Source: Yoonia sp.
GTDB lineage: Bacteria > Pseudomonadota > Alphaproteobacteria > Rhodobacterales > Rhodobacteraceae
Length of the DNA stretch: 44,768 nt
NCBI RefSeq assembly: GCF_030731595.1
Contig: NZ_JANQTS010000071.1
Coordinates: 1-44,768 of the forward strand
Direction: 5' to 3'
The notes beneath the pieces are model-generated. The model did no database searches. It worked only from the letters and a program-made list of their open reading frames with translations, and had not been told where the DNA came from. This document shows positions 8,643 through 16,578 of the stretch, in pieces. Numbering within the stretch: the stretch's first letter is position 1; each line of letters opens with the position of its first letter. Both the position numbers and the translations under genes were made by a program.

Positions 8643-9424
8643 GAAAGCGCCTCTTTGAGGGTTGCAACCATGGTATAATCCGTCAGATCGGTCCGCATCG
8701 GTGTGATCGAGATATAGCCGTCAAGGTTGGCGGCCGCATCTGTGCCGGGTGCAGTCGGTTCATGCTGCGGGCCTCCTTTGACCCACAAGAACTTGCGCCC
8801 CGTGGGTGATGTCTGGGCTTCTGCCCGAAAACGGGTGTTGAGGCGAAACCCCTGGGTCGTCGCGGCCATGCCCTTGACCTGTGCAGCGGGGACGGGGGGG
8901 AAATTCACGTTGTAGAACAACCGGTAATCTTCCTCATCCCAAAGCGTATCATGCAAAAGCGCCCGCACGGTGGCGGCGCCATGGACCGCAGCAGCTTCGA
9001 AAGGGTCGTCGAGGTCTTTGTTGCCGTCGCCATAGAATTGCGACAGTGCTATCGACCGCACCCCTTGGAGCGCGCCTTCGATGCAGGCCCCGATCGTGCC
9101 GGAATAAAGCGTGTTCTCGGCAGCGTTGTTGCCCCGGTTCACACCAGAGAGGATCAGGTCAGGCGGTGTGTCCTTGAGCACATCATAGAGTCCTGCAATC
9201 ACGCAGTCCGCAGGTGATCCTTCTGCCGCAAAACGCCGTTCTTCAAGCTGTGCGATCATGGTGGGATGGGTGTAGCTGATGCAGTGACCAACGCCGGATT
9301 GTTCGAACGCCGGCGCAACAGTCCAGACCTCGCCATCAGGGCCTGCAATCTCGGTCGCGATGTCGGTCAGTACCTTCAGGCCGGGGGCATTGATGCCGTC
9401 GTCGTTGGTGATCAGAATACGCAT
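8639..9424 (-). CDS. surE: 5'/3'-nucleotidase SurE
   Basis: A 261-residue metal-dependent phosphatase that removes phosphate from nucleoside monophosphates; linked to stationary-phase survival. The N-terminus [16 protein letters not shown] carries the metal-binding Asp-Asp pair, and [23 protein letters not shown] provides the conserved Asn and Ser. ATG 9424 is supported by AAGGGGCGGCT directly upstream and by homology starting at MRIL; the frame stays open 33 codons further without family similarity. It overlaps pcm by 4 bases. Confidence 0.95.
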   Translation of the reverse strand: MRILITNDDGINAPGLKVLTDIATEIAGPDGEVWTVAPAFEQSGVGHCISYTHPTMIAQLEERRFAAEGSPADCVIAGLYDVLKDTPPDLILSGVNRGNNAAENTLYSGTIGACIEGALQGVRSIALSQFYGDGNKDLDDPFEAAAVHGAATVRALLHDTLWDEEDYRLFYNVNFPPVPAAQVKGMAATTQGFRLNTRFRAEAQTSPTGRKFLWVKGGPQHEPTAPGTDAAANLDGYISITPMRTDLTDYTMVATLKEALS

Positions 9425-9543
9425 AGCCGCCCCTTTGCCGTTGCCCATGTTCCTAAGCGAGGGGGCAAGGTACGGCAAGACAGCGCGCAACACACGGGCG
9501 ACGTTGTCGGATACCGTTGACACTGGGCAACGCTATTGCTCTT

Positions 9544-10185
9544 TCAGCCAAGGATCATGGGCAGAAGCCGCGCCGCTTCGGCGGCAGGTTCGGCCAGAAC
9601 CGCGCGGTCTTCGCCCGGATAAAAGCGTGCGCGCGTTGCGGTCGGCATGGGGGCTGGCGTCAGAATCGACACTTTCGGTCCGGTCTTGACGCTTTCGGCC
9701 TGCCAGCTGCGGGCCAGCGCCATCTGTGCCGCCTTTGTTGCGCCATAGGCACCAAAGAATTGAGCGCCACCGCGCGGATCGTCAAAAAAGACCGCCTGAC
9801 CGTTCTGCCCCAAAAGCGGGCTGACATAGGCGATCAGCCGCGCGGTCGCCTCGATGTTGATTGTCATTGATTTGGCAAGGTCCTTGGGGCCGATATGGCC
9901 GGCAGGGGCCAGAGGTGCCGCGTGGATTGCCGTATGCAGCCACAAATCAAGGTTGCCCCAGCGGTCAAAGATACCACGGCAAAGCTGCTGCATGGCCGCA
10001 TCAATACTGATGTCCATAGGGGCAAGGGTTGCGTGGCCCCCCAGCGCCTGAATGGCGTCGTCAAGTTCCTCGAGCGCCCCCACAGTCTTGCCCACGGCAA
10101 TGATGTGATGGGTGGGCGCGAGCGCTTTGGCAAGTGCGGCCCCTAGGCCACGCGAAGCACCGGTGATCAATACTGTTTTTGTCAT
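9544..10185 (-). CDS. Short-chain dehydrogenase/reductase (SDR) family protein
   Basis: A 213-residue classical SDR. The nucleotide-binding motif TGASRGLG occurs at residues 8-15 and the catalytic YxxxK as YGATK (about residues 152-156). Residues ahead of it (FFDDPRGGAQFFGAYG) occupy the place of the active-site Ser strand, and no obvious Ser is seen there, so catalytic competence is uncertain. The substrate is unknown. It is downstream of purF and the arsC-like gene and 119 bases upstream of surE. Confidence 0.85.
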   Translation of the reverse strand: MTKTVLITGASRGLGAALAKALAPTHHIIAVGKTVGALEELDDAIQALGGHATLAPMDISIDAAMQQLCRGIFDRWGNLDLWLHTAIHAAPLAPAGHIGPKDLAKSMTINIEATARLIAYVSPLLGQNGQAVFFDDPRGGAQFFGAYGATKAAQMALARSWQAESVKTGPKVSILTPAPMPTATRARFYPGEDRAVLAEPAAEAARLLPMILG

Positions 10186-10224
10186 GAAAGGCGTGATGTG
10201 CCGAACTTCGCTTCAGGTCAAGCA

Positions 10225-10491
10225 CTAGCTTTGTGGCAGTTGCAAAGATTGCGTGCGCCCCCAGCGATCCGTCAGCAACACAAGGTCTTCGCCGATGGCT
10301 GTCACATGCACACCAAAAGCTTCGTCGCCGACATGCACCCGCGCAACATCTCCGCGCGAAGAGCGCAGCAGGGCGGTTGCCCCGTCATGGGCCGCGATCA
10401 AGCCGATAACAGACAGCGCATCCAGCGCCAATGCATCAGGCATCGTGGCCTTTTCGGCCACGAGAGCCGATTCTGAGGGTATTTCTGCCAT
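10225..10491 (-). CDS. Small protein of unknown function, PilP/GspC-like beta domain possible
   Basis: An 88-residue protein with no signal peptide and no family I can name firmly. The C-terminal two thirds (LSVIGLIAAHDGATALLRSS, then VHVGDEAFGVHVTAIGED and LVLLTDRWGRTQSLQLP) has the spacing of small beta domains seen in PilP and GspC homology regions, which sit in pilus and type II secretion complexes. That link is pattern recognition only. No clear ribosome site precedes the ATG. It lies between the arsC-like gene and the SDR gene in the same orientation. Confidence 0.6.
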   Translation of the reverse strand: MAEIPSESALVAEKATMPDALALDALSVIGLIAAHDGATALLRSSRGDVARVHVGDEAFGVHVTAIGEDLVLLTDRWGRTQSLQLPQS

Positions 10492-10607
10492 TGTGATACT
10501 GCGTCAATTTTTGCTGTTGGCGCGCTCATGCCAGAGCCGCGCAGCAAACAAAAGAGACAAATCGCCGCCCTAAGCTGCGCCACTGCCTTATTCCGATCAC
10601 ATCGCCG

Positions 10608-11012
10608 TTAGGGGGCGACGATCAGGGCACCGTCTTCCTTATAGACTGCTGTGGTCAGCGGGATTTCCAGAAGCGGCAGCACGGCCTCGGAAGGACGGCA
10701 AAGGGCCACGCCTTTGGGGGTGCAAACAATGGGTCGGTTGACAAGGATCGGATGTGCCACCATCGCATCCAGCAGCGCATCATCACTGACTGCGGGGTCA
10801 AGCAGGCCAAGCTCTTCTGCGGGTGATTTCGAGGTCCGCAAAGCGGCGCGCGGCGTGAGGTCGGCGGCGGCAAAAAGCGCCTGAAGCTGCGGCCGTGTCC
10901 AGCCAGTCTTGAGGTATTCAATCACGACCGGTTCAGTCCCGGAGGCGCGGATCACGGCCAAGACATTGCGCGACGTGCCGCAATCGGGGTTGTGGTGGAT
11001 GACGGTCGGCAT
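10608..11012 (-). CDS. arsC: Arsenate reductase (ArsC, glutaredoxin-coupled type)
   Basis: A 134-residue thioredoxin-fold protein. The active Cys is in HNPDCGTSRNVL (residue 11), and the conserved basic residue is found in VNRPIVCTPKG. This is the ArsC/Spx superfamily; the CGTSRN motif and length favour the arsenate reductase (glutaredoxin) branch over Spx/YffB. No arsenic-resistance neighbours (arsB, arsR, arsH) are present, so a general redox role remains possible. It starts 3 bases after the purF stop, with GGAG overlapping the end of purF. Confidence 0.88.
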   Translation of the reverse strand: MPTVIHHNPDCGTSRNVLAVIRASGTEPVVIEYLKTGWTRPQLQALFAAADLTPRAALRTSKSPAEELGLLDPAVSDDALLDAMVAHPILVNRPIVCTPKGVALCRPSEAVLPLLEIPLTTAVYKEDGALIVAP

Positions 11013-11015
11013 GGA

Positions 11016-12485
11016 CTACTCCGCAGCTGTTTTTGCCACAAACCCCTGTTCGATCATATCGGACGGGGCAACAGGGTATTCGCCCGAGAAACAGGCATCG
11101 CAGTAGGCTGGTGCGGTCTTGTCGCGGCCCTTTGCCTCGCCCACGGCACGGTAAAGCCCGTCGAGCGAGATGAACTTGAGGCTGTCGACCCCCAAGTGGT
11201 CCCGCATTTCCTCTTCTGACATGGTCGCGGCCAGCAGTTTTTCGCGCTGTGGCGTGTCCACCCCGTAAAAGCAAGGCCAGGCCGTAGGCGGAGAGGCAAT
11301 CCGGAAATGCACCTCGGCCGCACCGGCATCAAGGATCATCTCCTTGATCTTGCGACTGGTGGTGCCGCGCACCACGCTGTCATCGACCAAGATTACCCGT
11401 TTGCCTTTGATCAGCGCGCGGTTGACGTTCAGTTTCAGACGTACACCCATGTTGCGGATGCTTTCGGTCGGTTCGATAAAGGTCCGGCCCATGTATTGGT
11501 TGCGGATGATCCCCATCGCGTAGGGAATACCCGATTGCAGCGAATAGCCGATGGCCGCAGGCGTGCCGCTGTCAGGAACTGGGCAAACCAGATCAGCCTC
11601 GACCGGCGCTTCTTTGGCAAGTTCGCGGCCGATATTTTCGCGGGTTTCATAGACAGACCGCCCGCCAAGGATGCTGTCAGGGCGGCTGAAATAGACATGC
11701 TCGAAGATGCAGAACCGCGATTTCTTGGGGCGGAAGGGGAAATGGCTTGAAACGCCTTTTTCGGTGACGACGACCATTTCGCCCGGTTCGATCTCGCGGA
11801 CGAACTCTGCACCGATGATGTCCAGCGCGCAGGTTTCCGATGACAGCGCCCAGCCGTCACCGATCTTGCCCAGAACCAAGGGGCGCACACCCAACGGGTC
11901 GCGGCAGCCGATCAGCTTGGTGCGTGTCATGGCGACGATGGAAAACGCGCCTTCGACCTTGCGCAGGGCTTCTTCCATGCGGTCGGGGATGGTCCGGCCC
12001 ATCGAGCGGGCCATCAGGTGAATGATGCATTCGGTGTCAGAGGAGCTTTGAAAGATCGACCCGCGCTCGATCAATTCGCGGCGCAGCGACAGCGCATTGG
12101 TGATGTTGCCGTTATGCGCAATGGCAGCACCGCCCATCGAGAACTCGCCAAAGAATGGCTGCACATCGCGCAGCGCCGTTTGACCTTTGGACCCGGAGGT
12201 CGAATACCGCACATGCCCGATCCCGATACTGCCGGGCAGCATTTTCATGATTTTCGGGCTGGTGAAATTATCCCGCACCAGTCCCAGACGACGCTGCTGG
12301 TTAAAGCCGGTTTCAGGACAATAGGTGACAATGCCGCCCGCTTCTTGGCCGCGATGTTGCAGGGCATGTAAGCCAAGCGCGACAAAATTCGCAGAGTCGG
12401 TGACACCGACAACGCCAAAGACGCCACATTCCTCTCGCAGTTTATCGTCATCAAAGGGATGGGCGGGGGGCATGAGGATGGACAA
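11016..12485 (-). CDS. purF: Amidophosphoribosyltransferase PurF
   Basis: A 489-residue enzyme for the first committed step of purine synthesis: PRPP plus glutamine to phosphoribosylamine. The class II glutamine amidotransferase domain has its nucleophile in REECGVFG (Cys20), which implies removal of a 19-residue propeptide, as in the Bacillus-type enzyme. The phosphoribosyltransferase domain holds the PRPP motif VILVDDSVVRGTTS, and CDACFSGEYP near the C-terminus may ligate iron-sulfur. The preferred start is TTG 12485, because GGAG lies 8 bases upstream; the ATG four codons later has no good ribosome site. Confidence 0.95.
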   Translation of the reverse strand: MSILMPPAHPFDDDKLREECGVFGVVGVTDSANFVALGLHALQHRGQEAGGIVTYCPETGFNQQRRLGLVRDNFTSPKIMKMLPGSIGIGHVRYSTSGSKGQTALRDVQPFFGEFSMGGAAIAHNGNITNALSLRRELIERGSIFQSSSDTECIIHLMARSMGRTIPDRMEEALRKVEGAFSIVAMTRTKLIGCRDPLGVRPLVLGKIGDGWALSSETCALDIIGAEFVREIEPGEMVVVTEKGVSSHFPFRPKKSRFCIFEHVYFSRPDSILGGRSVYETRENIGRELAKEAPVEADLVCPVPDSGTPAAIGYSLQSGIPYAMGIIRNQYMGRTFIEPTESIRNMGVRLKLNVNRALIKGKRVILVDDSVVRGTTSRKIKEMILDAGAAEVHFRIASPPTAWPCFYGVDTPQREKLLAATMSEEEMRDHLGVDSLKFISLDGLYRAVGEAKGRDKTAPAYCDACFSGEYPVAPSDMIEQGFVAKTAAE

Positions 12486-12548
12486 GAGGGCAGCTCCGAA
12501 TCCGTTTTCAGGGATGTTACCCCCTCTTAGTCGCTCAGGGGCGCGGTG

Positions 12549-12565
12549 TCACGAAACCTTCGTGA
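12549..12565. terminator. Small perfect hairpin between the 30-residue ORF and purF
   Basis: TCACGAA (12549-12555) and TTCGTGA (12559-12565) are exact reverse complements around a 3-base loop. The repeat is immediately downstream of a possible 30-codon gene and 64 bases ahead of the purF start. No U-tract follows in the direction of purF, so it is a candidate for RNA processing or attenuation rather than a standard terminator. Confidence 0.35.
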
Positions 12566-12566
12566 T

Positions 12567-12659
12567 CTAGGCGCCAAAAGCCATCACAGCCAAAGGCAAG
12601 GCGGCACCGGTGGCCAGAACGGCAAGGACCATCGCAATGGTTTGCAAAACACGTTTCAT
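12567..12659 (-). CDS. Possible 30-residue single-span membrane protein
   Basis: An ATG frame of 30 codons ending in TAG encodes a short basic N-terminus (MKRVLQTIAM) and a continuous hydrophobic stretch (VLAVLATGAALPLAVMAFGA). That is what one expects of a small membrane peptide, or of a signal-like leader. GGAG lies 11 bases before the ATG, slightly far. It sits in the cvpA-purF gap on the same strand. It could be a chance frame; conservation of this peptide in relatives would decide. Confidence 0.42.
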   Translation of the reverse strand: MKRVLQTIAMVLAVLATGAALPLAVMAFGA

Positions 12660-12790
12660 TTGCACGCCCGCTCCACGCTGGTGTCGCTATCCGGTCATTC
12701 CAAACGGCCTGCGGATCAATCGGCAACATAAACGCGCCGCGCCCCCTTTGCGGAGGGCGAAGCAAAAAGCCTGTGCTGTAAATTCAGGCG

Positions 12791-13354
12791 CTACTCGGCA
12801 GGTGCGCCACAGTTGCCGACCAACTGCTGGTACTGCTCTGTGATCCAGCCCAAGGCTTGCTCTGGATTTTGCTGTTCGATCTGACCAGTCAGCTGCGCAA
12901 AGACTTCGGCGGAACGGCTTTCGTCGATCACGGCAAACTGTTGGGTCGCAAAGATCGTGTCGTAGACAAAGAAGGCGACCGCCACGAGCAGGATGCCCCG
13001 CAGGACGCCAAAGAAGAAACCAAGCCCTTGGTCAACGCCACCAAGCGCCGAGCGTTGAACGACGCTCGAGAACAGAGGCGTGAAGATGGACACAACGACA
13101 AGAGCCACCGCAAAAACAGCGGCAAAGGCGGCAATAATCGCCAGTTCGCAGCTATCCCCGATGAAATCGCCCACGACCGGGATCTGGCGCACGAGTGGTT
13201 CCACCTGATCGGCAAAGATAAAGGCCACGATTGTTGCACCAATCCAGCCCAAGATCGCCATCGTCTCGCGGACAAAACCGCGGCTGTAGGCAAGAACGCC
13301 CGACAACAACACGATAATCGCGACGCCCGCGTCGACGAGTGTGAAACCTTCCAT
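12791..13354 (-). CDS. cvpA: CvpA family inner-membrane protein
   Basis: A 187-residue protein with four predicted membrane helices. The opening VDAGVAIIVLLSGVLAYSRGFVRE followed by LGWIGA is typical of CvpA (colicin V production) proteins, and the segment GGVDQGLGFFFGVLRGILLV is the conserved second-half motif. Its role is not firmly known; envelope homeostasis is the usual suggestion. AGGAGACAGG precedes the ATG. As in many proteobacteria it lies just upstream of purF, although a 305-base gap with a small ORF separates them here. Confidence 0.9.
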   Translation of the reverse strand: MEGFTLVDAGVAIIVLLSGVLAYSRGFVRETMAILGWIGATIVAFIFADQVEPLVRQIPVVGDFIGDSCELAIIAAFAAVFAVALVVVSIFTPLFSSVVQRSALGGVDQGLGFFFGVLRGILLVAVAFFVYDTIFATQQFAVIDESRSAEVFAQLTGQIEQQNPEQALGWITEQYQQLVGNCGAPAE

Positions 13355-13376
13355 TGCCTGTCTCCTGCCTCAGACG

Positions 13377-14741
13377 CTAACGCGCGCCGAATACCTCTTG
13401 TACAAAACCGGCAAGGTCCACAGAAACACGCAGAGCCAGACCGGATACCGCAGGCTGTTTGGCCTGTTGCGGTATGATCGCTGTTGTAAAACCAAGTTTC
13501 TGCGCTTCTTTCAATCTATTTTCGGTCTGGGCCACCGGACGCAGCGCACCTGACAGGCTGATTTCCCCGAAAACCACCGCTTCGGCGGGCAATGCGGCGT
13601 CTTCGCGGGCCGATACCAAGGCTGCTGCAACGGCAAGGTCTGCACCGGGCTCTGTGATGCGCAAACCCCCTGCTACATTGAGGTAAACGTCCAATCCGGT
13701 GAAGGGCACGCCACAGCGCGATTCGAGTACCGCAAGGATCATTGCAAGCCGCCCACCATCCCATCCGACCACGGACCGGCGCGGTTGGCTGTGTGGCGAA
13801 GGAGCCACAAGTGCCTGGATCTCGCAAAGCATCGGGCGGGTGCCTTCAAAGCCCGCAAACACGACTGAACCCGGTGTAGGGGCGCCGCGTTCGGACAGAA
13901 ACAGGGCCGAGGGATTCTTGACTTCCGCCAGTCCCTTACCCGTCATTTCAAAGACACCGATCTCGTCGGCAGGACCAAAGCGGTTCTTGACCGAACGCAG
14001 AATGCGGAACTGGTGCCCGCGTTCGCCTTCGAAATAAAGGACCGTATCGACCATATGTTCGACAACACGCGGCCCCGCAATCGAGCCGTCTTTGGTCACA
14101 TGCCCGACCATGACAACCGACATGCCGTTGCGCTTGGCGAACGTGGTCAACTCATGCGCAGAGGACCGGACCTGCGACACGCTGCCGGGCGCGCTGTCCA
14201 CATTGTCGGCCCACATGGTCTGAATGGAATCGATGATCGCAAGATCAGGCTTTTCGGCCTCCAGAGTGGTCAGGATATCGCGCAGGTTTGTTTCAGCGGC
14301 AAGCAGCACCGGGCTTTTCTCCAGCCCAAGGCGGCGGGCACGCATCTGGACCTGCGCATTTGATTCCTCGCCGGAAATATAGATAACTTTCAGACCGTTA
14401 CGGGCAAATCTTGCAGCGGCTTGCAGCAGCAGCGTTGACTTGCCGATCCCCGGATCACCACCCACCAGAAGTGCAGAGGCTTTGACCAAGCCACCCCCCA
14501 GAACGCGGTCAAGCTCGCCCACGCCAGCCTGGGTGCGGGGCGGTTCCTTTTCTTGGGTGTCCAGATCTGTCAGCGGGATTGGTGTGCCGCGCAATGCCCC
14601 CAGCGATTTGCCCTTGGGTCCGCTGGACAAGGCTTTGGATTCGCTGATCGTGTTCCACGCCTGACAGGCATCACATTGGCCGGACCACTTGCGAAACGCA
14701 GCGCCACAGGCAGAGCAGGAAAAGGAGAAATCTTTGGCCAT
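13377..14741 (-). CDS. radA: DNA repair protein RadA
   Basis: A 454-residue RecA-related protein that promotes branch migration during recombinational repair. The N-terminal zinc finger is FSCSACGAAFRKWSGQCDAC. Walker A is GDPGIGKSTLL (about residues 95-105) and the RadA-specific KNRFGPADEIGVF motif is present, followed by a Lon-protease-like C-terminal domain (GGLRITEPGADLAVAAAL). ATG 14741 is supported by AAGGTGAAC upstream and by the family start MAKDFSFSC; the open frame is six codons longer. It is upstream of cvpA, 22 bases away. Confidence 0.95.
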   Translation of the reverse strand: MAKDFSFSCSACGAAFRKWSGQCDACQAWNTISESKALSSGPKGKSLGALRGTPIPLTDLDTQEKEPPRTQAGVGELDRVLGGGLVKASALLVGGDPGIGKSTLLLQAAARFARNGLKVIYISGEESNAQVQMRARRLGLEKSPVLLAAETNLRDILTTLEAEKPDLAIIDSIQTMWADNVDSAPGSVSQVRSSAHELTTFAKRNGMSVVMVGHVTKDGSIAGPRVVEHMVDTVLYFEGERGHQFRILRSVKNRFGPADEIGVFEMTGKGLAEVKNPSALFLSERGAPTPGSVVFAGFEGTRPMLCEIQALVAPSPHSQPRRSVVGWDGGRLAMILAVLESRCGVPFTGLDVYLNVAGGLRITEPGADLAVAAALVSAREDAALPAEAVVFGEISLSGALRPVAQTENRLKEAQKLGFTTAIIPQQAKQPAVSGLALRVSVDLAGFVQEVFGAR

Positions 14742-14780
14742 GTTCACCTTTTGGACCAATTCGGGCCGCTGGGCAATGGC

Positions 14781-15227
14781 TTATGATTTTGCCTTGGCTT
14801 GCGGCGTCAGGGCAGAGATGACGATAGAGGCCAGAATGCAGGCCGTAAACAGATACAGCCCCCAGCCGGTTTCGACCCGCCCCACGCCAACACCCTTGAT
14901 CACAACGATATAAAGCGCGATCAGAAACACATCGGCCATAGCCAGTTTTCCGATCCACGACAGCGCGGGTAAAGTCTTATCTTTCAGAAGGTTAAAATGC
15001 ACAAGTGCGATGCCGATGGTCTTGAGGTAGGGCGCGAAAAGCGCAAATGCAGTGACCAGAAGTGCCAGCGCCACATCACTTTTCCAAAGCGCCTGCATCC
15101 CCGATATCACTGAAATTTCGCTGAGCCCGAACAGTGGCAGCAAGCCCGCCCGCATCAGCGGCGCGAACCAAGCAATTGGAAAGAGGATCAGAAGGGAAAG
15201 GTTGGCGATCCGCAGGACATTCAGCAT
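14781..15227 (-). CDS. pqiA: Paraquat-inducible protein A (PqiA) family membrane protein
   Basis: A 148-residue protein with four hydrophobic segments. The pattern LFGLSEISVISGMQALWKSD followed by LVTAFALFAPYLKTIG and LSWIGKLAMADVFLIALYI matches the single-domain PqiA family; in E. coli the larger PqiA works with PqiB (an MCE protein) in envelope lipid transport. No pqiB partner is nearby. AAGGAAGACACCCC precedes the ATG. It lies between alr and radA on the same strand. Confidence 0.82.
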   Translation of the reverse strand: MLNVLRIANLSLLILFPIAWFAPLMRAGLLPLFGLSEISVISGMQALWKSDVALALLVTAFALFAPYLKTIGIALVHFNLLKDKTLPALSWIGKLAMADVFLIALYIVVIKGVGVGRVETGWGLYLFTACILASIVISALTPQAKAKS

Positions 15228-15270
15228 GGGGTGTCTTCCTTACAACAATCAGCGCAAGTCGCTGGCGCGA

Positions 15271-16308
15271 TCACTTGCCATAGGTCTTGCGCTCGTACCG
15301 TCGGCCAAGTTGCGTCAGAATCTCGTATCCGATGGTATTTGCGGCCTTTGCCAGATCATCAACTGTCTGCTGTGGACCGATCAACGTGAGTTTCGCCGGT
15401 GTGTCGGGCAGGTCGGTGATATCAATCGTCAAAAGGTCCATGGACACCCGCCCCACCAAAGGACAAGGAATATCGCCATGATAAAGTATCGCCTTGTCCG
15501 ACAAAATACGTGCAATCCCGTCCGCATAACCACCTGATACGGTGGCAATCCGTGACGGACGCTCTGCCTGCCATGCATTGGCATAGCCCACGACTTCACC
15601 CTCGGCCACATCGCGCACTTGCACGATAGGTAGATCCAATTCGACCGTCGGCGTTGCGGTCGCAAAAGGCAGGCCGCCATAAAGACCGATCCCCGGGCGG
15701 GTCAGATCAAAGTGGTAGGCAGGCCCCAGCAGGATGCCACCGGTCGCCGCAAACGAGCGCGGCACCTGAATGCCGTCGGTCATTTTGCGAAAGTTTTCAA
15801 GCTGGTAGGGGTTCATCGGATGGTCAGGTTCATCCGCACAAGCCAGATGCGACATGACCAGCGTCGGGTTCTGCGCCAGGGCCAGTTCCGCAATCGCGGC
15901 CCATTCCTGCATTTCCATGCCCAAACGGTTCATGCCCGTATCAAGCTGGATGCCAAAAGGATGGCCGGGCAGGGTTTCAAAGTGATGTGTCAGTTGCTCC
16001 ACCGAATTCAGCATCGGTGTCAGGCGCAAATCGCGGATCAGTTCCGTGTCGCCCTTCATATGACCCGAAAAGACATTGATTTCAGGCTTTGGCCCCAATT
16101 CCTCGCGGATCGGTACGGCCTCTTCGGCGACGGCGACAAAGAACTGGCGCACGCCAGCCTTGAACAGGGCCTTGGCGACATTGGCTGCGCCCAGACCATA
16201 GCCGTTGGCCTTGACGACGGCGGCGGTTCTGCAATTGGTCATGGCGTCAAGCGCGCGCCAATTGGCGACGACAGCGTCAAGGTCAATCGTGAGGCGTCCA
16301 GTGCTCAT
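15271..16308 (-). CDS. alr: Alanine racemase
   Basis: A 345-residue PLP enzyme that makes D-alanine for peptidoglycan. The PLP-binding lysine lies in [11 protein letters not shown] (Lys33). The PLP phosphate-binding region and second catalytic base are recognised in RPGIGLYGG and VGYANAW, and VSGGYADG and [12 protein letters not shown] are conserved family motifs. The length is slightly shorter than usual (about 355-370). It follows dnaB on the same strand, a frequent alphaproteobacterial arrangement. Confidence 0.94.
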   Translation of the reverse strand: MSTGRLTIDLDAVVANWRALDAMTNCRTAAVVKANGYGLGAANVAKALFKAGVRQFFVAVAEEAVPIREELGPKPEINVFSGHMKGDTELIRDLRLTPMLNSVEQLTHHFETLPGHPFGIQLDTGMNRLGMEMQEWAAIAELALAQNPTLVMSHLACADEPDHPMNPYQLENFRKMTDGIQVPRSFAATGGILLGPAYHFDLTRPGIGLYGGLPFATATPTVELDLPIVQVRDVAEGEVVGYANAWQAERPSRIATVSGGYADGIARILSDKAILYHGDIPCPLVGRVSMDLLTIDITDLPDTPAKLTLIGPQQTVDDLAKAANTIGYEILTQLGRRYERKTYGK

Positions 16309-16375
16309 GCCAGTCTTTTGGCAGGGGTGGGCCTAGGCGGCAAGTCCTTTACCGTGGGGGGCGCCGCGAAGCGGA

Positions 16376-16578
16376 TCAGAGCGTGGTCCCGCTGCAATGG
16401 TCAACACCCGCGTGACAGGCCAGCGTATCGGCCGCCTTTTTGAGCTCTTTGCCGACACGCGTGCCGGCAATCGCATAAGGGCCATTTCTTTGCCCCGATG
16501 CATCCGTTCCTGAAGCCGGAAAAGAAAGAGCCCGCAGAATAAGATCAGTATTGGTCTTCGTGCGGGGCCTGTTGCCAT
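16376..16578 (-). pseudogene. Possible small exported-protein gene downstream of dnaB, apparently frameshifted
   Basis: Two frames look like halves of one small secreted protein. From ATG 16578 the frame gives a signal-like stretch (RRPILILFCGLFLF). About 20 codons in, the neighbouring frame takes over with protein-like sequence ending in TRVGKELKKAADTLACHAG and a TGA at 16376-16378; that half has codon use like the surrounding genes and two Cys. Neither frame alone gives a good gene, because the second has no ATG/GTG start in the right place. It overlaps the dnaB 3' end by 34 bases. A frameshift or sequencing error is inferred. Confidence 0.3.
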
